Shown here in pieces: positions 46,740 to 54,666 of a stretch of 64,000 nt of DNA (position 1 is the first letter of the stretch; each line of letters opens with the position of its first letter). The position numbers and the translations under genes are program-made. Origin of the DNA: Synechococcus sp. WH 8101 (GTDB lineage Bacteria > Cyanobacteriota > Cyanobacteriia > PCC-6307 > Cyanobiaceae). The stretch lies in assembly GCF_004209775.1 (NCBI RefSeq), contig NZ_CP035914.1:1736001-1800000 (forward strand). Direction: 5' to 3'. Below the pieces are notes generated by a model, which saw only the letters and a list, made by a program, of their open reading frames with translations, was not told the origin of the DNA and did no database searches.

Positions 46740-47371
46740 CCACCATTTCGATGGATCTCCTGATTGAGATCGCGTCGCCGATCAATGAAATCGTCGACCA
46801 ACTCGGGGCCAACGATCTCCCCTATGCCATCCCCCTGCACCCCAACCTGGTGCACTTCACGATCGGATTGTTCGCCATCGGCATCGCCTTCGACTTCGCC
46901 GGTGCCTTCTATCCACTCGAGAAGCGGGTGTTCCGCTTTCTGGCGCTGCCGGTGACCCGCACCGGCTTCCACGACGTGGGCTGGTACAACGTGCTCGCCT
47001 GTGCCGTGATCACCTTCTTCACGGTGGCTGCCGGTTTCTACGAAATGCTCCTGGCGGTGCCGCTGCCGGGGATCCGCAGTGTGATCGGCCAGAACGCGAT
47101 CGACACGATGCTCTGGCATGCGATCGGCGGCGTCGCCCTGCTCCTGATCATCGTCGCCATGACGATCTGGCGCGGCTATCAACGCTTTGTGTGGCGCAAG
47201 GACCTCGGCCGTCAGGTGAGCTGGCTGTATCTGGGCTGCGGAGCCCTGATCCTTGTGATCATGGGCGTTCACGGCAGCCTCGGCGCCTGGCTTGCCAGCG
47301 AATTCGGGGTCCACATCACTGCGGATCAACTCCTGGCTGCTGGAGCCGATCTCCAAGAGGTTCTGCCATGA
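46736..47371 (+). CDS. DUF2231 family membrane protein (second of a pair)
   Basis: A 211-residue relative of the preceding gene: LHPNLVHFTIGLFAIGIAFDFAGAFYPL repeats the HP..VHF motif, followed by three more helices including MLWHAIGGVALLLIIVAMTIW. It overlaps the preceding gene by 4 bp and the oxidase subunit II gene by 4 bp (ATGA), so all three are translationally linked. It may help assemble or feed the oxidase; this is inferred from context. Confidence 0.85.
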   Translation: MTTISMDLLIEIASPINEIVDQLGANDLPYAIPLHPNLVHFTIGLFAIGIAFDFAGAFYPLEKRVFRFLALPVTRTGFHDVGWYNVLACAVITFFTVAAGFYEMLLAVPLPGIRSVIGQNAIDTMLWHAIGGVALLLIIVAMTIWRGYQRFVWRKDLGRQVSWLYLGCGALILVIMGVHGSLGAWLASEFGVHITADQLLAAGADLQEVLP

Positions 47372-48315
47372 CATCGACAACCCCCAAAGGCAAGAGCGGT
47401 TGGCCGATCCGGCTGATCGCCGTCATCCTCCTGGCCACGGCCAGCGACGCCCTGCTCAGCTATCAGGTGTCGCAATGGGCTTATGGCTGGCTGCCCGTAC
47501 CGGCCTCCACCGCCGCTCCCTATGTCGACGATCTCTTCAGCCTGGAAGTGGGAATCGGCGCCTTCATCTTCTTCGGTTGCACCGGTTTCATTCTTTGGTC
47601 GGTGCTGTTCAATCGGGCCGAAAAATACGACGAGAGCGATGGCCTGCCGATCGAAGGCAACAACACACTGGAGGTCACCTGGACGGTGATCCCCTTCATC
47701 ATCGTCATGATCCTGGCCTATCAGGCCATTCACGTGAGTGAAACCCTCTCGGCCCTCGGGCCCAAAGTGAAATACGACGTGGAAGGGGGCCTGAGCCCAG
47801 ACACGGCAGTTGTGACGGGCGTGCGGGCTGACATCGGCCCCATTGATGTTATCGCTCGGCAATGGAGCTGGGAGTTCATCTATCCCAACGGCGTGCACAG
47901 CTCAGAACTGCATCTGCCCCTCGATCAGCGGGCCAATTTCCGCATGAGCAGCGAAGATGTGATTCATGGATTCTTTGTTCCCGCCTTCCGCCTGAAGCAG
48001 GACATCGTTCCCGGCAGCGTGATTTCTTACAGCATCACACCCACCCGAGAAGGGCGTTATCGCCTGCGGGATTCCCAGTTCAGCGGTGCTTATTTCTCCC
48101 AGAATCAAACCGATGTGGTGGTGGAGAGCGAAGACGTGTTCAACGCCTGGCTGAAGCAAAGTGCTGCCAATCCCCTGGTTCCCGGATTGAGCCCGGGAAC
48201 GGCCCTCTATAACGAGCGCCTCGCCAAAGGCAATAAGGGCTGGGCCACGGTGCCACCGGCACCGCCTCCGATGGTGAATGATCCCGGCAATCCCGACGCT
48301 CCCCACGACGCCTGA
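47368..48315 (+). CDS. ctaC: Alternative terminal oxidase subunit II, lacking the CuA site
   Basis: A 315-residue subunit II with two membrane helices (about 15-32 and 58-80, with a further one near 103-121) and a periplasmic cupredoxin domain. His200 in DVIHGFFVPAFRLKQDIVPG is kept. The CuA loop that should read CxExCGxxHxxM reads DSQFSGAYFSQN (235-246), so both Cys, the Glu, the second His and the Met are lost. This is the pattern of a quinol-oxidase type subunit II or of the ARTO group. The ATG at 47368 overlaps the DUF2231 stop. Confidence 0.9.
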   Translation: MTSTTPKGKSGWPIRLIAVILLATASDALLSYQVSQWAYGWLPVPASTAAPYVDDLFSLEVGIGAFIFFGCTGFILWSVLFNRAEKYDESDGLPIEGNNTLEVTWTVIPFIIVMILAYQAIHVSETLSALGPKVKYDVEGGLSPDTAVVTGVRADIGPIDVIARQWSWEFIYPNGVHSSELHLPLDQRANFRMSSEDVIHGFFVPAFRLKQDIVPGSVISYSITPTREGRYRLRDSQFSGAYFSQNQTDVVVESEDVFNAWLKQSAANPLVPGLSPGTALYNERLAKGNKGWATVPPAPPPMVNDPGNPDAPHDA

Positions 48316-48320
48316 CCCCG

Positions 48321-50009
48321 ATGACCACCACCAAGTACGACCCGAGAGTTCTCAAGGCGCCCCATCCCGTGCCCGGTGCACCGGACAACTGGAAGCGCTT
48401 TTTCACCTTCAACACCGACGCCAAGGTGATCGGCATCCAGTACATGGGCCTGTCCCTGTTCTTCCTGCTTGTGGGAGGACTGCTGGCCATGGTGATGCGC
48501 GGTGAGCTGATCACACCGCCATCGGATCTGGTGGATCCCACCGTTTACAACGGGCTCTACACGATGCATGGAACAGTGATGCTGTTCCTGTTTCTGTTCC
48601 CGATTCTCAACGGCTTCAACAACCTGCTGATCCCCACCATGATCGGCGCCCCCGACATGGCCTTCCCGAAGGTGAATGCCGCCGCCTTCTGGCTGGTTCC
48701 GGTGTTTGCGGTGGTGTTGCTCTCCAGCTTTTTCGTGCCGGGAGGACCGGCCTCAGCCGGTTGGTGGTCCTATCCACCGGTGAGCATCCAGAACCCCCTC
48801 GGCCACTTCCTCAACGGTGAATTCCTCTGGATTCTCGCCGTGGCCCTCTCGGGGATTTCCTCGATCATGGGCGCGATCAATTTTGTGACCACGATCATTC
48901 GCATGCGCGCTCCTGGCATGGGCTTTTTCCGGATGCCCGTGTTCGTCTGGACCGCCTGGGCGGCCCAGACCCTGCAGCTGGTGGGCCTTCCTGCCCTCAC
49001 CGGTGGGGCGATCATGCTGCTCTTCGACCTCAGCTTCGGCACCAGCTTTTTCCGGCCCGAGGGTGGCGGCGATCCGGTGCTCTACCAACACTTCTTCTGG
49101 TTCTACTCCCACCCGGCGGTGTATGTGATGGTGCTGCCAGTGTTCGGCATCTTCTCCGAGCTGATCACCGTGTATTCGCGTAAGCCTCTGTTTGGCTACA
49201 AGTTTGTGGCGATCGCCTCCTTCATCATCACCTTCCTGGGCTTGATCGTGTGGGTGCACCACATGTTCTATTCAGGCACGCCCCAATGGATGCGCAACAT
49301 CTTCATCGTCACCACGATGCTGATCGCCGTGCCAACCGGTGTGAAGGTGTTCGCCTGGCTCGGCACGCTTTGGGGAGGGAAGATTCGGCTCACCACGCCG
49401 ATGCTGTTCGTGCTCGGTGGTGTGGTGAATTTCATTCTGGGTGGCATCACGGGCATCATGCTCGGCACCGCCCCGGTGGACATTCACGTCGGCAACACCT
49501 ATTTCGTGGTGGCGCACTTCCACTATGTGATCTTCAACACGATCGGCTTCGGAATCTTTGCCGGCATCTACCACTGGTTCCCCAAGTTCACCGGCCGCAT
49601 GTATTACGAAGGCCTCGGCAAAATTCATTTTGTGCTCACCTTCATCGGCGCCACCCTCAACTGGCTGCCGATGCACTGGGCCGGCCTTTACGGCATGCCC
49701 CGTCGCGTTGCCTCCTACGACCCAGAATTCGCCATCTGGAACGTGATTGCCAGCATCGGCGCCTTCATGCTCGGCGTCGCTTCGATTCCCTTCATCCTCA
49801 ACATCGTCAGCTCCTGGGCCCGCGGCGCCAAGGCCTCCGCCAACCCCTGGAACGCGATCGGCCTCGAGTGGCTCCTTCCCTCACCGCCCCCGGCTGAGAA
49901 CTTCGAGGATGACGTTCCCACCGTGATCAGCGAGCCCTATGGCTATGGCCTGGGCAAGCCCCTCGTGAAAGACGAGGAGTATTACATCCGCCGTTCCATG
50001 GAGGCCTGA
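48321..50009 (+). CDS. ctaD: Alternative terminal oxidase subunit I (A2-type heme-copper oxidase)
   Basis: A 562-residue catalytic subunit with 12 helices. Haem and copper ligands are present: His83 (TMHGT), His264 with Tyr268 (YSHPAVY), His313/His314 (VWVHHMF), and His399/His401 (VAHFHYV). The block YSHPAV at 262-267 has Tyr-Ser in place of the D-channel Glu of A1 oxidases, the hallmark of the A2 type. It starts 5 bp after subunit II. It should reduce O2 in the cytoplasmic or thylakoid membrane and pump protons. Confidence 0.96.
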   Translation: MTTTKYDPRVLKAPHPVPGAPDNWKRFFTFNTDAKVIGIQYMGLSLFFLLVGGLLAMVMRGELITPPSDLVDPTVYNGLYTMHGTVMLFLFLFPILNGFNNLLIPTMIGAPDMAFPKVNAAAFWLVPVFAVVLLSSFFVPGGPASAGWWSYPPVSIQNPLGHFLNGEFLWILAVALSGISSIMGAINFVTTIIRMRAPGMGFFRMPVFVWTAWAAQTLQLVGLPALTGGAIMLLFDLSFGTSFFRPEGGGDPVLYQHFFWFYSHPAVYVMVLPVFGIFSELITVYSRKPLFGYKFVAIASFIITFLGLIVWVHHMFYSGTPQWMRNIFIVTTMLIAVPTGVKVFAWLGTLWGGKIRLTTPMLFVLGGVVNFILGGITGIMLGTAPVDIHVGNTYFVVAHFHYVIFNTIGFGIFAGIYHWFPKFTGRMYYEGLGKIHFVLTFIGATLNWLPMHWAGLYGMPRRVASYDPEFAIWNVIASIGAFMLGVASIPFILNIVSSWARGAKASANPWNAIGLEWLLPSPPPAENFEDDVPTVISEPYGYGLGKPLVKDEEYYIRRSMEA

Positions 50010-50014
50010 AACCG

Positions 50015-50620
50015 ATGACCACAGCCACCCCGGATCTCAACCTCAATCACGAGCCAGGCCACATCAAGCACGATGGCCACAACCTCACCGGCTTCATCAT
50101 CTTTCTCTGCTCAGAGAGCATCATCTTTCTGGCCTTCTTCAGCGGCTTTGCCTTGCTGAAGCTCACCAGCCCCGAATGGCTCCCGGAAGGGGTGGAAGGC
50201 TTGGAGACCAAACTGCCCCTGATCAACACGATTGTGCTGGTGAGCTCCAGCTTTGTGGCCTACTTCGCCGAGCGTTATCTTCACAAGGAAAACCTCTGGG
50301 GATTCCGGGCTCTCTGGCTGCTCACCATGGCGATGGGCACCTATTTCGTGTACGGGCAATACGTGGAGTGGTCGGAGCTTCCCTTCAGTCTCTCCAGTGG
50401 TGTATTCGGGGGCACGTTCTACCTGCTCACCGGATTTCATGGTCTGCATGTGATCACGGGCATCCTCTTGATGGCCCTGATGCTGTTCCGTTCCTTCCGT
50501 CCTAACAATTACGCCAAGGGCGATATGGGGGTCACCTCTGTGAGCCTGTTCTGGCACTTTGTGGATGTGATCTGGATCATTCTCTACATCCTCATCTACG
50601 TGTGGCAGCGCCACACCTGA
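50015..50620 (+). CDS. ctaE: Alternative terminal oxidase subunit III
   Basis: A 201-residue subunit III with five helices: IIFLCSESIIFLAFFSGFALL first (the Glu in SES is the typical one), then NTIVLVSSSFVAYFAERYL, LTGFHGLHVITGILLMALML (with HGLHV), and VSLFWHFVDVIWIILYILIYV at the end. It starts 5 bp after subunit I and completes the DUF2231-DUF2231-ctaC-ctaD-ctaE run. The next gene begins 24 bp later. Confidence 0.93.
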   Translation: MTTATPDLNLNHEPGHIKHDGHNLTGFIIFLCSESIIFLAFFSGFALLKLTSPEWLPEGVEGLETKLPLINTIVLVSSSFVAYFAERYLHKENLWGFRALWLLTMAMGTYFVYGQYVEWSELPFSLSSGVFGGTFYLLTGFHGLHVITGILLMALMLFRSFRPNNYAKGDMGVTSVSLFWHFVDVIWIILYILIYVWQRHT

Positions 50621-50644
50621 GTCGTTCCTTACCTGAATCGAGCC

Positions 50645-52165
50645 ATGATCATCGATGATCGCCACTACGACGTCATCATCATCGGCAGCGGTGCCGGTGG
50701 TGGAACCCTGGCCGGTGCCCTGAGCCGCAAAGGGCACCAAGTGCTGCTATTGGAGCGGGGCGGCGCCATGGCTCTGGAGGATCAGAACGTGGCCGATGTG
50801 GATCTGTTCAGGAAAGACCGCTACCACCCCAAGAACGAACGCTGGTTCGGGCCCGATGGTGATCCCTTCGCTCCCCAGACCACCTATGCCCTGGGGGGCA
50901 ATACCAAGATCTGGGGAGCCGCCCTGGAGCGAATGCGGGAGAAGGATTTCGGCGAAGTCCCCCTCCAGGACGGCGTGTCACCAAGCTGGCCCTTCGATTA
51001 CGCCAGCCTGGCGCCTTACTACGACGCCGCCGAAACGCTCTATCAGGTGCATGGCCAAGCGGGGGTGGACCCCACGGAGCCGTCACGGTCGGCGCCTTTT
51101 CCCCACGCCCCGAAACCGCTGCTTCCCTTCCTGGAACCGCTACGCGATGGCCTGCAGCGTCAGGGGTGTCAGCCCTATGACCTCCCCCTTAGCTGGTCGG
51201 CCGATCCCGAGGATCCCTCCGGCGATGCCCAGATTTTCGGTCTGAACCAGGCCGATCCCAACACGCTGGAGACGCGAGCCCTCGCGCGGGTGACCCGCTT
51301 GCACACCAGCCCTGATGGACGGGAGGTGAAAGGGGTGGAGGCCGAAGTGGCCGGGGAACTGTGGCTGTTCAGCGCTGATCTAGTGGTGCTGGCCGCCGGT
51401 GCGATCAACACTGCAGCCATCTTGCTGCGCTCCAGCTCCGATCGGCATCCACGCGGCCTGAGCAACGGCTCCGACCAGGTGGGCCGCAACCTGATGAATC
51501 TGCAGCTCACCTCGATCCTGCAGCTGGCGGCCGAGGCCAACGACGGCCGTTATGCCCGCTCCTTTGGCATCAACGACTACTACTGGGGAGACAAGAACGT
51601 CAGCTTTCCGCTTGGTCATCTCCAGAGTGCCGGAGGCGTCTTGCAGGACGCCTTGTTTGCGGAGTCGCCGCCGGTGCTCTCCCTGGTCAGCAAGCTGATC
51701 CCCGATTTCGGCCTCGAACGACTCGCCTCCCGCTCGGTGGCCTGGTGGGCGATGACCGAAGTACGACCCGATCCCCACAACAAAGTGTGGCTGCACAACG
51801 ACCAGATCCGGATCAACTACCTCCATAACAATCGAGAAGCCCACGATCGGCTGGTTTATCGCTGGATCGACACCCTGAAGGCGGTGGAGGCTGATCCGGT
51901 GACGCGGGTCGTGACCTCAGCGCCCACCCATCCGCGCGGCGAAGCTCCCCTGAGCGTGGTGGGTTATGCCTGCGGAACCTGCCGGATGGGACAAGATCCA
52001 GCCGCCTCAGTGGTGGATGCCACCGGCAAGTGCCATGAGCTCAACAACCTCTACGTGGCCGACACCAGTGTGTTCCCAAGCTGTCCGAGCGTTGGCCCTG
52101 GTCTCACCGTGATTGCCCTGGCCCTCAGGCTCGCCGATCAGCTCGATCAGCGCCTTCAGGCCTGA
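50645..52165 (+). CDS. GMC-type FAD-dependent oxidoreductase with altered active site
   Basis: A 506-residue flavoprotein with FAD motif DVIIIGSGAGGGTLAGALS and YALGGNTKIWGAALERMREKDF. The usual active-site pair is changed. The His of HxxGTC is Tyr (VVGYACGTCRMG), and the later N/H is Gly (SVGPGLTVIALA). The middle cysteine cluster of the other GMC protein in this window is missing too. It follows the oxidase subunit III gene by 24 bp on the same strand, so it may pass electrons to the quinone pool for that oxidase. The substrate is unknown. Confidence 0.87.
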   Translation: MIIDDRHYDVIIIGSGAGGGTLAGALSRKGHQVLLLERGGAMALEDQNVADVDLFRKDRYHPKNERWFGPDGDPFAPQTTYALGGNTKIWGAALERMREKDFGEVPLQDGVSPSWPFDYASLAPYYDAAETLYQVHGQAGVDPTEPSRSAPFPHAPKPLLPFLEPLRDGLQRQGCQPYDLPLSWSADPEDPSGDAQIFGLNQADPNTLETRALARVTRLHTSPDGREVKGVEAEVAGELWLFSADLVVLAAGAINTAAILLRSSSDRHPRGLSNGSDQVGRNLMNLQLTSILQLAAEANDGRYARSFGINDYYWGDKNVSFPLGHLQSAGGVLQDALFAESPPVLSLVSKLIPDFGLERLASRSVAWWAMTEVRPDPHNKVWLHNDQIRINYLHNNREAHDRLVYRWIDTLKAVEADPVTRVVTSAPTHPRGEAPLSVVGYACGTCRMGQDPAASVVDATGKCHELNNLYVADTSVFPSCPSVGPGLTVIALALRLADQLDQRLQA

Positions 52166-52214
52166 GCCTCAGGCGCACGGCATCACAGCCGGTCTCCATC
52201 AGGACTGACGCCAT

Positions 52215-52682
52215 TCACCCACCGAGGAGAAAGGCGCGCAGCGAACCGATCGCTCCAGCCTGAGACGGTTCGGACACCAGCGCTCCCGCCACCAAGCCAC
52301 CGGCCAGAACACCATTGGGCAGAAAACGGGAGGCCAGCCGGGCCTCCAGTTCGGCATTGATGTCGTCGTCGGGATAGAGGCTAAGCACCGCCATCACTTC
52401 GCGATCATCCATGAACTGGCGCACCAGGGGGGTGAGCAGGGCATCGGGGAGAAACCCCTGCTCGCGGCCGAACTGATGCTGGAGCCCATGAAACAGTTCA
52501 TGGCGCGCCACCTCCGCCATGCTGCGCTGCTTGCGACGTGCCACCTCAGAACACAGGCTCACCTTCTGCTGCGCGGGATCAAAACTGCCGGCACCGTTGT
52601 GAATCGCCTGGCAGCCACTCCCTCCCTCCACCACCTGAATGCCCGCCAACGACGACACCAGCAGGAGCAGAAACAGGGGCAT
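52215..52682 (-). CDS. Small secreted zincin-like protein (HExxH)
   Basis: A 155-residue protein with an N-terminal signal peptide (about 1-17, MPLFLLLLVSSLAGIQ). VARHELFHGLQHQFG contains HELFH, a gluzincin-type zinc motif. Cysteines in SGCQAIHNG and SLCSEVA could form a disulfide. Its job is unknown; a periplasmic peptidase or a zinc-binding chaperone is possible. It is on the same strand as the ExbB/ExbD set, 71 bp after the TonB-position gene. Confidence 0.62.
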   Translation of the reverse strand: MPLFLLLLVSSLAGIQVVEGGSGCQAIHNGAGSFDPAQQKVSLCSEVARRKQRSMAEVARHELFHGLQHQFGREQGFLPDALLTPLVRQFMDDREVMAVLSLYPDDDINAELEARLASRFLPNGVLAGGLVAGALVSEPSQAGAIGSLRAFLLGG

Positions 52683-52753
52683 CGAGGGTTAACACATCCT
52701 TAACCCCTCCATTCTTAAGGGTCTCATCGGATTCCCACAGTCCGTTTGAATAC

Positions 52754-53446
52754 CTATTCGAAGGGTCGACGTCCGATCCAGACCCCCTGATCGTCGGCCC
52801 TCACCAGGAACTGATCGGCCTCGGATGTGAGGCTCAATCGGTTGAGCTGCTTCACGTTGACGCCAGGAAAGGCCGTGAGGGGCAAGCGCCGGAGCTGTAT
52901 CCCCTCGGGGAGTGGGCCGAAACGCTCAGGCCAGCTCCGCACCAGGGTTCCCTCCTCCCAACGGGCCCGGATCAACTCCACGGACACCCCTGAAGCCACA
53001 GCGACAGCAGCCGACGGGCGTGGTGAGACAGCTGGTGCATTGTCAACAGGCTTGGCCTTCGCAGCAGCCTTGCCGTTGGCAACAGCCTTGCCGTTGGCAA
53101 CAGCCTTGTCCCCCGATGCACTCGGTGGGCAGGCCGGGTCCTTCTCGGCACCGGGCTTGGCAGCCGCATCCTTGGCCTCGACCAGCTCCGGTGGCGGCGG
53201 CAACTTGGCACTGAGAGTCAGTAGGGAGGAGGGCACCAGCGGCTCCTGTCCACCCAGGCGCCGGCTCAGCCTCACGAGCTGGCGCGTGTTGTCCACCACC
53301 GTGGCCGCAGCGGCGGGAGGCGCGGCTCGGCTGCGCCAGCTGGAGGCACCGATCACCGCCGCGTGGATTGCGATGGCCACCGCAACAGGAAGGGCCAAGG
53401 GCCACGCTTCAGGGGCGCGCCGGAGGAGGGAGTTCAAGGTCCACAT
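52754..53446 (-). CDS. Single-span protein in the TonB position of an ExbB/ExbD set
   Basis: A 230-residue protein with one N-terminal membrane span (about 17-33, LALPVAVAIAIHAAVIGAS). A long Ala/Pro/Lys-rich linker includes the repeat AVANGKAVANGK, then a ~75-residue C-terminal domain (VSVELIRARWEEGTLVRSWP...). The layout is that of TonB or TolA, but the C-terminal TonB sequence is not recognised, so only the position and topology support that role. The ATG at 53446 overlaps the preceding ExbD-like gene by 38 bp. Confidence 0.66.
   Translation of the reverse strand: MWTLNSLLRRAPEAWPLALPVAVAIAIHAAVIGASSWRSRAAPPAAAATVVDNTRQLVRLSRRLGGQEPLVPSSLLTLSAKLPPPPELVEAKDAAAKPGAEKDPACPPSASGDKAVANGKAVANGKAAAKAKPVDNAPAVSPRPSAAVAVASGVSVELIRARWEEGTLVRSWPERFGPLPEGIQLRRLPLTAFPGVNVKQLNRLSLTSEADQFLVRADDQGVWIGRRPFE
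53067..53108. repeat. 18-bp tandem repeat in the linker-coding region
   Basis: The unit GCCTTGCCGTTGGCAACA (plus strand) is present twice in full, with the next 6 bases repeated again. It encodes the AVANGK repeats of the TonB-position protein. Such repeats can change copy number and so the linker length. Confidence 0.75.
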
Positions 53447-53768
53447 GGAGCGTGCTGGAGTCAAGTTGGGGGAGCAGGTCCTGAACCACACCCCAGGGAA
53501 CCTGGGGTGCCACCACCAAGCGAACGCGCGTGCTGGAATCCAGGCGTTCGGCGCGCCGCAGGAGAGCGGGCAGGGCGGTGGCGGCAATCGGGCGGTTCCA
53601 GAGTCGGAGCGAGCCATCGGCGGCCAGATGGAGACTGACTAGTCCTTGCCGCGCTGGCAATTGCCGCTGCCACTGGGGCAGCACCACCGCTGCCGTGGCG
53701 AGAAGCGCAACGGAGACACTGGAAGCAGCGAAGGCCAGCGCCCAGGGCGCCGATGGCGTCTCGTTCAT
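53409..53768 (-). CDS. ExbD-like protein 2 without the membrane aspartate
   Basis: A 119-residue protein with one N-terminal membrane span (about 9-29) and an ExbD-type periplasmic domain. VSLHLAADGSLRLWNRPIAATALPALLRRAE matches the strand-helix order of ExbD (V.V...G.....R.V....L...L). The membrane span lacks the Asp that ExbD and TolR use for proton flow. The start overlaps ExbD-like 1 by 4 bp (ATGA). It may be a structural partner rather than an active stator. Confidence 0.63.
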   Translation of the reverse strand: MNETPSAPWALAFAASSVSVALLATAAVVLPQWQRQLPARQGLVSLHLAADGSLRLWNRPIAATALPALLRRAERLDSSTRVRLVVAPQVPWGVVQDLLPQLDSSTLHVDLELPPPARP

Positions 53769-54127
53769 GGCTGCGCCAATCCCTCCGGTCGCTCCAGACG
53801 AATCGGCACGTTGCTCTGGCGCCTCAGCCAGCTGAGATCGGCCGCGACCGCTGCACTGGTGCGGGCACTAGAGGGCAGAAGCAGCACCGCAGAGGGCTTG
53901 GGCCTGGCCTGACGCAGGGAGCGGGCCAACACCGCGGACGACACGGCATCACCATTGAGGTACCAGCTGCCGCTGCTGGAGCGGACCAACAGCCATTGGC
54001 CCGCCGTCCGGGTCCTGGGTGCCGCCTCGACGACGGCAAGATCCTGCGAACTCAGCAACGCAGGCACCACAGCAAGAAAGCCGGTCAGGCTGACCACAAC
54101 AACCGCAGTGGCAAGCACGAGAGGCAT
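53765..54127 (-). CDS. ExbD-like protein 1 without the membrane aspartate
   Basis: A 120-residue protein with a membrane span at about 3-25 (LVLATAVVVVSLTGFLAVVPAL) and then WLLVRSSSGSWYLNGDAVSSAVLARSLRQAR, which again has the ExbD strand-helix layout (W..NG..V....L...L). The first span has no Asp. The ATG at 54127 shares one base with the ExbB stop (TGATG), so translation is coupled. The pairing of two ExbD-fold proteins is unusual. Confidence 0.65.
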   Translation of the reverse strand: MPLVLATAVVVVSLTGFLAVVPALLSSQDLAVVEAAPRTRTAGQWLLVRSSSGSWYLNGDAVSSAVLARSLRQARPKPSAVLLLPSSARTSAAVAADLSWLRRQSNVPIRLERPEGLAQP

Positions 54128-54648
54128 CAACCCAGTGCCGCTCGGCGGTGGAAACAGGCGTCGGCGAAGGTGCTGATCACCGCCTGGCGTTGCATCCGGC
54201 AGAGACGCTGCACCACCAGGGCGATGGTGGCGATCAACAGACCCAGCACGGTGCCCACCAGCACCTGGCCATAGCCCACGACCAGGGCAGCACTCTGCGC
54301 CGGCAGCACCAGATCTGGGCCCAGATCCCTGAGCAAACGCATGAGGCCCACCACGCTGGCGAGCAAACCGAGCAGGGGGCCGAGCACCATGGCGAGTTCC
54401 AAACAGCCATCCCAGCGAGATAGCGATCGCTCCAATCGGCGGCAAAGCCTCTCCTGATGCAATGCCGCCTGAGCGGCGGTTCGATCACTGACTTCATTGA
54501 GCAGAGCTTCGAGCTGGGCGGCACCGACCTGGCGCCACCGCCACCAGAAACGGAGGCGATCGATAGCCACCGCAACGACAGCCACCGACAGCAGCAGCAG
54601 AGGCACATTCAAAACGCCACCGTGGCGCAGGGCCTCAGCAGTCAGCAC
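54127..54648 (-). CDS. ExbB/TolQ/MotA-family channel-like protein
   Basis: A 173-residue protein with three helices: LLLLSVAVVAVAIDRLRFWW, LAMVLGPLLGLLASVVGLM and VLVGTVLGLLIATIALVVQRL. The last two match the ExbB/TolQ pair (PLLGLLGTVxG... and ...TaxGLxxAIxA). The Thr of the second helix is Ser here (LLASVVG) and the third-helix Glu of E. coli ExbB is replaced by Gln (GYGQVLVGT). It starts with GTG, 18 bp after the TauE-like gene. Confidence 0.78.
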   Translation of the reverse strand: MLTAEALRHGGVLNVPLLLLSVAVVAVAIDRLRFWWRWRQVGAAQLEALLNEVSDRTAAQAALHQERLCRRLERSLSRWDGCLELAMVLGPLLGLLASVVGLMRLLRDLGPDLVLPAQSAALVVGYGQVLVGTVLGLLIATIALVVQRLCRMQRQAVISTFADACFHRRAALG

Positions 54649-54666
54649 GATTCCGCTACCACGCGA

